Of a DNA stretch of 64,000 nt, positions 26,659 through 34,704 are shown piece after piece. How positions within the stretch are numbered: position 1 is the first letter of the stretch; each line of letters starts with the position of its first letter. The translations under genes and the position numbers were made by a program. Below the pieces are notes generated by a model. That model saw only the letters and a program-made list of their open reading frames with translations, was not told the DNA's origin and did no database searches. The stretch spans positions 434,001-498,000 of the forward strand of contig NZ_JARTWB010000003.1 of NCBI RefSeq assembly GCF_031450785.1. Direction: 5' to 3'. This stretch comes from Caballeronia sp. LZ062. Its GTDB lineage: Bacteria > Pseudomonadota > Gammaproteobacteria > Burkholderiales > Burkholderiaceae.

Positions 26659-28905
26659 TCACTCGGGTGCGGACTCGTAGTTGTGCGCGACATACGCGCT
26701 GCTGCCGTAGCGGCCCGCAAGCGCCTTGTTCGCCGTGTGCAGCGACACGCCGTTGAGCAGCACGCCGGTCACGCGCGCGCCGGTCTGATTGAGCCGCTTC
26801 ATCGCTTCCTTGATTTCGCCGACGCGCGTGCGCCCATAGAGCGAGACGAGGAAGATGGAGCCCGCCGCCGGGGCGATCGCGCCGGCATCCGATACGGCGA
26901 GCACGGCGGCGGCGTCCACCAGTACGATGTCGTAGCTTCGCGACGCATCCGCGATCACCTCGCGATACTTCGTGCTCAGCAGCAGTTCCGCCGGGCTCGC
27001 GGGGTACGGTCCGCCTTGCAGCACGTCGAGATTCGGCAAGACGTTGCGATGCACCGAGTCGTCGAACGTATGCGTGCCGAGCAGAATGTTCGCGAGCCCC
27101 GGCCCCTGCTGAATGCCGAACTGCCGATGCAGATAGCCTTTGCGCAAGTCGGCGTCGATCAGAAGTACGCGCGTGCCGCCCGACGCCAGCACCGTGGCGA
27201 GATTCGCGGACAGAAACGACTTGCCGACGCCCGGCAGCGGCCCCGCGATCATGACGACGTTGTTGCGCGCGCCGACGAGCGTGAACTGAAGCGCCGAGCG
27301 CAGAATGCGCAATGCTTCGACAGTCGGGTCTTTCGGGAACTGCGCGGCGAGCACCGCCTGACGCGGCGACGTCCCGTTCACGACGCTCGAAAGCGCCGGC
27401 TGACGCGCGCTCTGCGGAATCGTCGCGAACACGCTGAGACCCGTTTCGATCTCGATTTCCTGCGTATCGGTGACGCCTCGGAAGATGCGGTCGAGCAGCA
27501 TCGCGAGGCCCACGGCCGCGAACAGGCCGAGCGCGAGCGCGACGGCGAACGCGAGCCACTTGATCGGCTTCACCGGCAGTTCCGGCACCTCGGCGGTGTC
27601 GATCAGCTGAACCGACGCGGCCTTGCCCGCCTTGATGAGCATCATCTCTTCGATGTTGTTGCGCAGCGCCGTGTACAGGTCCGTGCTCACGCGGACGTTG
27701 CGCAGGAGGCGCAGCGCGCCTTGCTCTTCCATCGGCATGGAACGCGTGCGGTCGTTCAGCTTGGCGAGAAACTGTTCCGTCGCGGCAATCTGTTTGTCGA
27801 TCGCGACGATTCTCGGGTGCGCGCTGGAGAACGTCGTCGACAGCTCGTCGCGCGAATGGCGCAAGGTCAGCAGTTGCGTGTTCGCGTCGACGGTCTGCTT
27901 GAGCAGCAGGCGATTCGCTTCATCGGTATCGAGCAGCGAGTTCCTGTCGCGATAGGTGTTGTACGCGTTTTCGGCGTCTTCCATCTGGCGCTTGAGGACC
28001 GGCAACTGGCGCTGCAGATAGGTGAGCGAATTCTCTGCAATCACGGCCTTGCGGTCGCCATTGAGCCGCACGTACTGCCGGCCGATCTCGTTGATGGTCG
28101 CCGCGACCTGCACTGCGTCGGCGCTTTCGAGCGTCGCCTTCAGCACGCTCGATTTGTTTCCCTGCTCGCTGATCTTCATCTGATTCTGGATCGCGTCGAT
28201 AGTCAGTTGACGCGAGTCGTGCACGACATCGAAGCCGACGCCCGGGTTGCCGCGCAGCGCGGTGACGAGCAGGCGCACCGGCCCTTTCGCCGTCTGCACG
28301 AGCAGCACTTCGCCGACCGTGCCGATGACCGGCGTGCCGAGCGCGGGGTTGCTCAGTTCGTACTGTCCGTTCTTGCGCGCCGTCACCGTGAACTTGCTGC
28401 CTTCGAGCTGGCGCGGCACGTCGAAGTCGGGGACGGTGATGGATTCGTCGCCCCACGCGTAATCGCCGAAACCGAGGAAGCCCGGCTCCGACAGCTCGCC
28501 GTTGTGATGCGAGAACCGGTTGCCGAAGATCGGCAGGCGCCGCGGCTCGGCGCTGATATAGAGCTTGAGCGCATCGACCGCGCGCGAGATGACGAGCTTC
28601 GAGCCCAGCACCTGCATTTCGCCTTCCGCCGACGAGCGATCGTCGAGCGTCGGCAGCATGTTGCTCAGCGGATCGCCGGGACGCGAATTCGACACGTCCT
28701 TGTTGTCCTCGACCTTGATCAGAATGGCAGACCGATAGATCGGCGGGCTGAGATAAGCGTAAGCCGCGCCGAGCAGCAGCGCGAAGATCACCACCATCGC
28801 AATCAGCACGCGGTGGTTGATCACCGTGTCGATCAACGAGGCAAAAGGAATCTCGTCGTCGGTTTCGGTAGCGGCTTCGTCGGACGTTCTGGCTTTGGCA
28901 ATCAT
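26659..28905 (-). CDS. Polysaccharide copolymerase/tyrosine autokinase (Wzc/EpsB-like BY-kinase)
   Basis: 748 residues. An N-terminal membrane helix follows EIPFASLIDTVINHRV (about 20-50). A long periplasmic Wzz-type domain with coiled coils (about 70-420) is followed by a second membrane helix (WLAFAVALALGLFAAVGLAML). The cytoplasmic kinase has Walker A GPLPGVGKS near 555-563 and Walker A' VLLIDADLRKG. The C-terminal tail RYGSSAYVAHNYESAPE carries three tyrosines for autophosphorylation. It governs chain length and export of the polymer and is the first gene of the minus-strand operon. Its usual partners, a Wza exporter and a low-molecular-weight phosphatase, are not in the window. Confidence 0.92.
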   Translation of the reverse strand: MIAKARTSDEAATETDDEIPFASLIDTVINHRVLIAMVVIFALLLGAAYAYLSPPIYRSAILIKVEDNKDVSNSRPGDPLSNMLPTLDDRSSAEGEMQVLGSKLVISRAVDALKLYISAEPRRLPIFGNRFSHHNGELSEPGFLGFGDYAWGDESITVPDFDVPRQLEGSKFTVTARKNGQYELSNPALGTPVIGTVGEVLLVQTAKGPVRLLVTALRGNPGVGFDVVHDSRQLTIDAIQNQMKISEQGNKSSVLKATLESADAVQVAATINEIGRQYVRLNGDRKAVIAENSLTYLQRQLPVLKRQMEDAENAYNTYRDRNSLLDTDEANRLLLKQTVDANTQLLTLRHSRDELSTTFSSAHPRIVAIDKQIAATEQFLAKLNDRTRSMPMEEQGALRLLRNVRVSTDLYTALRNNIEEMMLIKAGKAASVQLIDTAEVPELPVKPIKWLAFAVALALGLFAAVGLAMLLDRIFRGVTDTQEIEIETGLSVFATIPQSARQPALSSVVNGTSPRQAVLAAQFPKDPTVEALRILRSALQFTLVGARNNVVMIAGPLPGVGKSFLSANLATVLASGGTRVLLIDADLRKGYLHRQFGIQQGPGLANILLGTHTFDDSVHRNVLPNLDVLQGGPYPASPAELLLSTKYREVIADASRSYDIVLVDAAAVLAVSDAGAIAPAAGSIFLVSLYGRTRVGEIKEAMKRLNQTGARVTGVLLNGVSLHTANKALAGRYGSSAYVAHNYESAPE

Positions 28906-29451
28906 GTTAAGCAGTTCCGGGCGCTTATAGTCGGTTGAAACGGCGAGGAAGAGACTTTTGAAGCGGATACTTAGGGATGCGTTTCTAAGGAAAGCAAATG
29001 ATTGTTCTTTGTATGCGTCAGCGAAATCGCGCGTGACGCAACCGTATCAGTCTGCATTTGACGGGTATGCGCGGAACCCCACACTCGCGCTCGCGGTATG
29101 TCGGACGGCGAATTGATCTGCCTGAAGAATGCGTTCTTCCGCGCCCGTTTAGTTAATTCGGGTTGCTAATGCAAGTGCATTTGCGTCGGTATTTGTACCG
29201 AGAGCCTTTCCATCTAACGAATTGGGCGCATTTAACTGGCCGTGACGACTTTCGTATTTAATGCGGCCAAGTATTTCGGAAGCGCTTGAATTGAACGCCT
29301 GTGCGAAACTGATCGTCGGAAGAATGAACGCGGTCATTGCGTAAGTTCGGATGACGTAACAAATGAGCGGCGCCCGATGCAAACGAGCAGTTGTTGGCAT
29401 CCACCTGCGGCTTTAGTATGCGAATTCTCCCGTGCCGATAATCTCGCCTCC
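28906..29451. other. Divergent promoter region of the exopolysaccharide operon
   Basis: 546 bases, AT-richer than its surroundings, between the autokinase gene and the PfpI-family gene. It holds an inverted repeat TGCGTCA (29014-29020) and TGACGCA (29034-29040), 109-135 bases upstream of the autokinase start, a candidate operator. The only frame of note is the small minus-strand frame at 29149-29400. Confidence 0.45.
29149..29400 (-). CDS. Possible small secreted protein, doubtful
   Basis: 83 codons. Residues 22-35 (MTAFILPTISFAQA) look like the end of a signal peptide, and the remainder (SSASEILGRIKYESRHGQL...) is polar. Start could be 29400 or 29337; neither has a well-spaced ribosome binding site, though AGGTGG lies directly before 29400. 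It runs in the same direction as the autokinase gene. I recognise no family, and composition is AT-richer than real genes nearby. Kept only because of the signal-like segment. Confidence 0.25.
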   Translation of the reverse strand: MPTTARLHRAPLICYVIRTYAMTAFILPTISFAQAFNSSASEILGRIKYESRHGQLNAPNSLDGKALGTNTDANALALATRIN

Positions 29452-30066
29452 ATGCACATCGCCATTCTTACCTTCGAAGGCTTCAACGAACTCGACTCGC
29501 TGATCGCGCTCGGCATCCTCAGCCGGGTCAGGAAGCCGGGATGGACGGTGTCGATTGCAAGCCCCTCGGCCGAAGTGCGCTCGATGAACGGCGTCGTGCT
29601 GAAGGCGCAGGCGTCGCTCGAAGACGCGGCGCGTGCGGATGCCGTGATCGTCGGCAGCGGGATGCTCACGAGGGAAGTCGTCGCGGATGCGGGCTTGATG
29701 GCGCGGCTTGCGCTCGATCCGGCGCGTCAGCTCGTCGGCGCGCAGTGCTCGGGCACGCTGCTGCTCGCGAAGCTCGGCTTGCTTCAGGACGTGCCGGCCT
29801 GCACCGATCTCACGACCAAACCCTGGGTTCAGGAAGCAGGCGTCGCCGTTCTCGAACAGCCGTTTTTCGCGCGCGGCAATGTTGCGACGGCGGGCGGCTG
29901 CCTCGCGTCCCAATATCTCGCGGCGTGGGTCATCGCGCGGCTCGCGGGCGCCGACGCGGCGAAAGCCGCCCTGCACTACGTGGCGCCCGTGGGCGAAAAG
30001 GACGCCTACGTGGACCGGGCAATGGGCAACGTCACGCCCTATCTGGAAGTGGCGGGCGTCGCGTGA
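29452..30066 (+). CDS. DJ-1/PfpI family protein
   Basis: 204 residues from ATG 29452. Class-I glutamine-amidotransferase-like fold of the DJ-1/PfpI family: MHIAILTFEGFNELDSLIALGIL at the start (acidic residue of the E-L/D-S turn), and the nucleophile elbow GAQCSGTLLLAKLGLL with its cysteine. The later segments FARGNVATAGGCLASQYLAAW resemble the AraC-linked and isonitrile-hydratase-like branch. It stands alone between the exopolysaccharide operon and a Nudix gene. Precise substrate unknown. Confidence 0.82.
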   Translation: MHIAILTFEGFNELDSLIALGILSRVRKPGWTVSIASPSAEVRSMNGVVLKAQASLEDAARADAVIVGSGMLTREVVADAGLMARLALDPARQLVGAQCSGTLLLAKLGLLQDVPACTDLTTKPWVQEAGVAVLEQPFFARGNVATAGGCLASQYLAAWVIARLAGADAAKAALHYVAPVGEKDAYVDRAMGNVTPYLEVAGVA

Positions 30067-30257
30067 GCCGGCTTCGGGCAGGCGCTTGCGCGACGCGTCG
30101 GACGCCCGGCTTATGCGCTCATCTGCCGAAAAGAGCGGCATAACCGGTTGCGCCGCGCGGCGGTTATGCGTTACAAACAAACGACCGTCAGCGGCCGCAA
30201 CGCTGAACGGGCAGCCGCGCGAACGGGGCGACGCGGCATTCATCTGGAGACGGGGAC

Positions 30258-30683
30258 ATGAGGGTTCGGGCGACGGTGTTGCTGGTTCGCCAACACGCAG
30301 TGCTGCTAGTCAAGGAACGCGGAGGCCCGTGGTTCTTGCCGGGCGGCGAGGTCGGTCACGGCGAACTGGCGATGAGCGCGGCGATCAGGGAGCTTTACGA
30401 AGAAACCGGCGCGGAAGCCAGCGCCGCAGCGTTTCTATGGCAGCACGTGTCGGCGCAGCACGTGCATCACGTCTATCGCGTGGCGATTCCGGCCGACGTG
30501 CGCCCTCATGCGAACTACCGCGCGGGCATTGACGAAGTGCGCTGGGTCGAGCTGTCGCAGCTCGCCAGCATGCCGGTCACGCCGGGCACGCGCGCCATTC
30601 TGAACCGCGCGGCCGGCGGCGGCGCGACGCGCTCGTCGTGGCGCGACATCGGCGCGGGTCCTGGAGCGTCGGCGGGTTTCTGA
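30258..30683 (+). CDS. Nudix hydrolase
   Basis: 141 residues. A perfect Nudix box, G-x5-E-x7-R-E-L-x-E-E-x-G, runs from G30 to A52 (GGEVGHGE...REL-YEETGA), which binds the metal for cleaving a nucleoside-diphosphate-linked compound. The N-terminus (RVRATVLLVRQHAVLLVKERGG) is a typical beta-strand pair. The C-terminal 30 residues are low-complexity. The ATG at 30258 follows GGAGACGGGGAC. Substrate cannot be deduced; it stands apart from its neighbours. Confidence 0.87.
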   Translation: MRVRATVLLVRQHAVLLVKERGGPWFLPGGEVGHGELAMSAAIRELYEETGAEASAAAFLWQHVSAQHVHHVYRVAIPADVRPHANYRAGIDEVRWVELSQLASMPVTPGTRAILNRAAGGGATRSSWRDIGAGPGASAGF

Positions 30684-30740
30684 GGCGCGAAAGCCGCGTC
30701 GTCCGGCTTGCGCTACGATCGCCACTGCGCGCCACCGGAT

Positions 30741-30761
30741 TGTCTCCGCGCCGCGGAGACA
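30741..30761. repeat. Palindrome TGTCTCCGCG-C-CGCGGAGACA upstream of the YhcG gene
   Basis: A perfect 10-bp inverted repeat with one central base, 53 bases before the nuclease start. The arm TGTCTCCGC/GCGGAGACA is found again inside that gene at 31099-31117. See the corresponding finding. Confidence 0.75.
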
Positions 30762-30813
30762 TATCGGCGAGCGTGCGATCCCGCGCTTCCTGGCCGATCC
30801 CGAACCGCATCTT

Positions 30814-31848
30814 ATGAGCGACCTCATTCCTTCTTCGCTTCTCGACGAAGTCCGCCAACTGATCGATTCCGCGCGCGAACGCGCGGCCGCCGCCGTCAAC
30901 GCGGAACTGACGCTGCTCTACTGGCAGGTCGGAAACCGCGTTCGCACCGAAGTGCTGCGCGGCGCGCGCGCCGAATACGGGCGGCAAGTGGTCGCCACGC
31001 TGGCGCGCGAATTGAGCGCGCGCTACGGGCGCGGCTGGAGCGAAAAGCAGCTGCGCCACTGCATGCGGCTCGCGGAGATCTTTCCCGACGAGCCGAAAGT
31101 CTCCGCAGTGCGGAGACATTTGAGCTGGACGCATCTCAAGACCCTCATTTATATCGACGATCCGCTCAAGCGCGACTTCTATATCGAACTGGCGCGTGTC
31201 GAGCGATGGTCGTCGCGGCAACTGCAGGAACGCATCCATTCGATGCTGTTCGAGCGCAGCGCCATTTCGCGTCAGCCGGACGCCGCCATCGCGCAGGACA
31301 TTGCCGTCATGCGCGACGAAGGGCGCGTCGAACCCGCGACGCTCCTGAAAGACCCGTATGTGCTCGATTTTCTCGGGCTGAACGACCATTACCTCGAGAA
31401 GGATCTCGAAGACGCGATTCTTCGCGAGATGGAGCAGTTCCTTCTCGAACTCGGCGCGGGATTCACGTTCGTCGCGCGGCAGAAGCGCCTTCAGATCGAC
31501 GACGACGATTTCTACATCGACCTGCTGTTCTATAACCGCAAGCTGCGGCGCCTCGTCGCCATCGAACTGAAGCTCGGCGCGTTCAAGGCGGAGTACAAGA
31601 GTCAGATGGAGCTGTATCTGCGCTGGCTCGCGAAACACGAGCAGGAACCGGACGAACTGCCGCCCCTCGGCATCATTCTGTGCGCGGGCAAGAAGCAGGA
31701 GCAGATCGAGCTGCTGGAACTCAACAAGAGCGGCATTCATGTCGCGGAATACCTGACCGTGCTGCCGCCGCGCGAGACGCTGCAGGCGAAGCTGCATCAG
31801 TCGATTCAGGCCGCGCGGTCGCGTCTTTTGGACCACGAACCGGACTGA
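30814..31848 (+). CDS. YhcG-type PDDEXK nuclease-family protein (DUF1016)
   Basis: 344 residues. The N-terminal DUF1016 domain (about 5-150) has LLYWQVGNRVRTEVL, RYGRGWSEKQLRHCMRLAEIFPD and LSWTHLKTLIYIDDPLKRDFY. The C-terminal PDDEXK domain carries FVARQKRLQIDDDDFYIDLLFYNRKL and AIELKLGAFK, with D236 and E251-x-K253 as likely catalytic residues. Relatives are nuclease-like proteins of uncertain role, often in genomic islands or near restriction systems. No partner methylase or toxin gene is adjacent. A palindrome flanks the gene upstream and recurs inside it. Start ATG 30814. Confidence 0.88.
   Translation: MSDLIPSSLLDEVRQLIDSARERAAAAVNAELTLLYWQVGNRVRTEVLRGARAEYGRQVVATLARELSARYGRGWSEKQLRHCMRLAEIFPDEPKVSAVRRHLSWTHLKTLIYIDDPLKRDFYIELARVERWSSRQLQERIHSMLFERSAISRQPDAAIAQDIAVMRDEGRVEPATLLKDPYVLDFLGLNDHYLEKDLEDAILREMEQFLLELGAGFTFVARQKRLQIDDDDFYIDLLFYNRKLRRLVAIELKLGAFKAEYKSQMELYLRWLAKHEQEPDELPPLGIILCAGKKQEQIELLELNKSGIHVAEYLTVLPPRETLQAKLHQSIQAARSRLLDHEPD
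31099..31117. repeat. Second copy of the palindrome, inside the YhcG gene
   Basis: GTCTCCGCA-G-TGCGGAGAC, a perfect 9-bp inverted repeat lying in codons for KVSAVRRHLSW at the junction before the LSWTH motif. It shares the arm GTCTCCGC with the copy at 30741-30761. Confidence 0.75.
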
Positions 31849-31953
31849 AGCGTGCCTTCATCCGATGAAAGCGGGGCGCGAGCGCCAACTTGTTGGATAA
31901 TCCTATCTTTCGTCTGGCAAGTCGTTGCCCGATGCCTGTAATTCGAGGCGCCT

Positions 31954-33861
31954 ATGTTCACAGAAGCAGACAACATCACCGAAGAAGAGATCATTTCGAC
32001 CGTTCAACGTCTGACCGATGCCGGTCGTCCGGTGTCGCCCGTGACGGTCTGGTCGGAACTGCCGGAGTCGCGTCGCGGTTCGATCGTATCCGTTGCCGCC
32101 GCGCTGGAGCGCTGGCGCGACGCCCGGCAGCCCGCAATGCCCGCCGCGCAATTCCCGGCCCACATGCCGCAGGAATTCGCCGACGCGCTGATGAGCGCCG
32201 CGCATCGGCTGAGACAGGCGTCGTGGGACGAGGCGCAGAGCGCGATCGCGCATCGCGCCGACATGCTCGGGCAACGGCTCCAGACCGCGCTTTCCGAACG
32301 CGACGAGGCGCTCGCCATCTACCAGCAGACGGAGGGCGATGCCGCGAAAAGCCGCCGGCAACTGGAAGAGTTGATGCACGCACTGCGCGCGTCGGAAGAA
32401 GCCGTCGCGCGTCTGCAAGGCCAGCAGAACGCGGCGAACGAACGCGCCGAGGCCGCCGAATCGCGCGCGGGCGAACTCGCGCAGCGTGTCTCGGCGCAGG
32501 ACGCCGAACTGAGCGCGGCGCGACTTTCACTCGACGGAGAGCGCAGGGCGCGCGAGGCGTCGAGCGCCGAACTCGCGAGCAGAAGCGAAGAACTCGCGAG
32601 CATCGCTCGTGAGCGCGACGAAGTGCGCCAGCACCACGCGGCGACGTCGCAGGAACTGGAGCGTGTCTCGCAGGAAGCCAGCGCAGCGGCGGCGCGCGCC
32701 GAAGCGGCGACCGCGCAGGCCGGCGAGAACGCCGCGCGCGTGACCACGCTCGAAGCCGAACTGGAAACCGCGCGCAACGCGCTCGCCAGCGAACGCGAGG
32801 CGGGCGCCGCGCGCGCGACCGAAGCCTCCGCCCGCGACGAAGCGTTGCAGCGCGCCACGCACGAACTGGACGAAGCCCGCGCGGGTATCGACGAGAGTCA
32901 GACGCGCATTGCGATGTTGGAGACCGAACTCGCGGCGCAGCGCGAAATGAGCGCGGCGGCAGCCGGCGCGCAGGAAGCGTTGCAGCACGCCACGCGCGAA
33001 CTCGAGGCAGCACGCGCCAACATCGCGACCCTGGAGCCGGAACTCGCGACGCTGCGCGAAACGAGCGCGGCGCACAGCGCGCAGGCATCGGCGGCGCAGG
33101 ATGCATTGCAACACGCGACGCGCGAACTGGACGAAGCACGCGCTCAGATCAGCGAGAGCCACGCGCGCATCGCGGCGCTGGAGTCCGAATTGACCACGCA
33201 GCGCGAGGCAAACGCGGCGCAAAGCGCACAGGCATCCGCTGCCCAGGAGGCGTTGCAGCATGCCGCGCGCGAACTCGATGAAGCCCGCGCCCGCATCGAC
33301 GCGATCACCGAAGAGAGGAACGTCGCGCAGGGCGAACTGGCGCGCGTGTCGCAGGAAGCGGCCGCCGCGCTCGCCCGTGCCGACGAAGCGCAGCAGCACG
33401 CCGCGTCGCTCACGCAGCAACTCGCCGAGCGCGAGAAGAGCGAGGCCGCAATCCGTGACGAACTGCGCGATCACAAAATCGCGTTGCAGACGGCGGGCGC
33501 GGCCAAGGAAGAAGAAATCGCGGCATTGCAGCGCCGCATCTCCGCGCAGGCGCAGACGCATTCGAAGGCCTACGACGAGCTTCGCGCCAACGCGGAGCAG
33601 TGGGTCACGTATGCGCGCGATCTGAAGCAGCGGCTCGACGTGGCGAACGAGAAGATTCTCTTTATCGATGCCCGCAGCACCGGCGAAGTCGCGCTGCTGC
33701 GCCGTCTTTCGACCGAACTGGAGCGCCTGAAGCCGGATCACGAACTCGTCTTCCGCGAGGCGCAGCAGAAGGTGATCGGCGAGAAGATCGCGCAGCAGCT
33801 TGCGCAGAAGGGTTATCGGTACGATCCCACGACGGCTGTGATGTCGAAGATAGAAGGCTGA
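31954..33861 (+). CDS. KfrA-like DNA-binding coiled-coil protein
   Basis: 635 residues. Residues 1-115 match the KfrA N-terminal DNA-binding domain (plasmid replication region DNA-binding): ITEEEIISTVQRLTDAGRPVSPVTVWSEL, followed by GSIVSVAAALERW. Residues about 120-560 are an almost uninterrupted Ala/Glu/Arg coiled coil. Within it four related units starting ALQ(H/R)A(T/A)xELDEARA recur, at 32842, 32977, 33103 and 33250. The end (QLAQKGYRYDPTTAVMSKIEG) is a conserved family tail. KfrA on plasmids is a regulator and accessory partition protein; chromosomal copies are known but little studied. Start ATG 31954. Confidence 0.82.
   Translation: MFTEADNITEEEIISTVQRLTDAGRPVSPVTVWSELPESRRGSIVSVAAALERWRDARQPAMPAAQFPAHMPQEFADALMSAAHRLRQASWDEAQSAIAHRADMLGQRLQTALSERDEALAIYQQTEGDAAKSRRQLEELMHALRASEEAVARLQGQQNAANERAEAAESRAGELAQRVSAQDAELSAARLSLDGERRAREASSAELASRSEELASIARERDEVRQHHAATSQELERVSQEASAAAARAEAATAQAGENAARVTTLEAELETARNALASEREAGAARATEASARDEALQRATHELDEARAGIDESQTRIAMLETELAAQREMSAAAAGAQEALQHATRELEAARANIATLEPELATLRETSAAHSAQASAAQDALQHATRELDEARAQISESHARIAALESELTTQREANAAQSAQASAAQEALQHAARELDEARARIDAITEERNVAQGELARVSQEAAAALARADEAQQHAASLTQQLAEREKSEAAIRDELRDHKIALQTAGAAKEEEIAALQRRISAQAQTHSKAYDELRANAEQWVTYARDLKQRLDVANEKILFIDARSTGEVALLRRLSTELERLKPDHELVFREAQQKVIGEKIAQQLAQKGYRYDPTTAVMSKIEG
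32842..33320 (+). repeat. Degenerate coding repeats in the KfrA-like coiled coil
   Basis: Four units begin at 32842, 32977, 33103 and 33250, spaced 135, 126 and 147 bases. Each starts with codons for ALQ-x-A-x-x-EL-(D/E)-EA/AA-R-A. Spacing in whole codons keeps the frame. They are internal duplications of a protein segment, not a CRISPR array or an intergenic repeat. Confidence 0.7.
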
Positions 33862-33937
33862 CGCACCGCGGGTCGCGCACCGCTTCGTCGCGTCGAGGCG
33901 GTGCTCGCGGTTCCCGCCGCGCACAGGAGCCACGCAT

Positions 33938-34324
33938 ATGGAACGCAGCGGCCTCGCGGACATCTACCGCGATTACATCGCGTGCCTGAACGAGCAGAAC
34001 TGGCCGATGCTCGGCGCATTCGTTCACGACGACGTGATCCACAACGGTACGCGCATCGGACTCGCGGGCTACCGGGACATGCTCGAACGCGACTTCGCGC
34101 AGATTCCGGATCTTCGCTTCGATATCCGGCTGCTGACCGCCGATCCGCCTTTCGTCGGGAGCCGGCTGTTGTTCGACTGCACGCCGAAGCAGCACTTCAT
34201 GGGGCTGCGCATCGACGGCCGGCGTGTTTCGTTCGCAGAGAACGTGTTCTACGAATTCCGCGAGCGCAAGATCGCGCAGGTGTGGTCCGTGATCGACAAA
34301 GCCGCAATCGAAGCGCAACTCTGA
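33938..34324 (+). CDS. SnoaL-like/NTF2-fold protein (ester cyclase-like)
   Basis: 128 residues. The pattern LADIYRDYIACLNEQNWPMLGAFVHDDVIHNGTRIGLAGYRDMLERDF is typical of the SnoaL polyketide-cyclase-like family, with a C-terminal sheet ending NVFYEFRERKIAQVWSVIDKAAIEAQL. Members include cyclases, hydratases and many proteins with no known reaction; no polyketide genes are near. The ATG at 33938 follows CAGGAG at suitable distance. Followed 12 bases later by a GFA gene, so the two are probably co-transcribed. Confidence 0.8.
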   Translation: MERSGLADIYRDYIACLNEQNWPMLGAFVHDDVIHNGTRIGLAGYRDMLERDFAQIPDLRFDIRLLTADPPFVGSRLLFDCTPKQHFMGLRIDGRRVSFAENVFYEFRERKIAQVWSVIDKAAIEAQL

Positions 34325-34336
34325 ACCGCCGCCCTC

Positions 34337-34687
34337 ATGCTGACAATCGACGCATCCTGCCATTGCGGCGCCATCCGCTTCACGCTTGCGGCCGCGCCCG
34401 CCGAAATCAACGAATGCGATTGTTCGCTCTGCCGCCGTTATGGCGCGCGATGGGCGTACTACGCGCTCTCGCATGTCCGCTTCGCGCCCGACTGCGGCCC
34501 GACCGACGTGTACATGTGGGGCCCGCGCCGGCTCGAATTTCATCGCTGCGCCGCGTGCGGATGCATGACGCACTGGCGCGCCGTCGACGTCCATCGCCCG
34601 GTCATGGGCATCAACACGCGGATGATGCCGCCCGAGGCCGTCGCCGGGGCGCGCGTGCTTCATAACGGGCAGGCCGCCGACACTTGA
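34337..34687 (+). CDS. GFA family (glutathione-dependent formaldehyde-activating-like) protein
   Basis: 116 residues, a compact zinc-binding fold. The cysteine set is complete: C8-x-C10 (SCHCGAIRF), C27-x-C29-x2-C32 (ECDCSLCRRYGA) and C71-x2-C74 (RCAACGCMTHW). These bind two zinc ions in the GFA family. The founding enzyme Gfa binds glutathione and formaldehyde, but most small members have no proven activity, and no formaldehyde dehydrogenase is nearby. Probably in one unit with the preceding SnoaL-like gene. Confidence 0.85.
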   Translation: MLTIDASCHCGAIRFTLAAAPAEINECDCSLCRRYGARWAYYALSHVRFAPDCGPTDVYMWGPRRLEFHRCAACGCMTHWRAVDVHRPVMGINTRMMPPEAVAGARVLHNGQAADT

Positions 34688-34704
34688 TGCGCTGACGCGC
34701 CGAT

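Noticed and set aside
26653..28938. A 761-codon open frame on the plus strand opposite the tyrosine autokinase
   Set aside because: The sequence is Arg/Ala/Glu-rich without domains, as expected from the antisense of a GC-rich gene. The minus-strand autokinase explains this region fully.
32842..33320. Regularly spaced repeats that could be mistaken for a CRISPR array
   Set aside because: They are degenerate, codon-phased (126-147 bases) and lie within the coiled-coil part of the KfrA-like gene.
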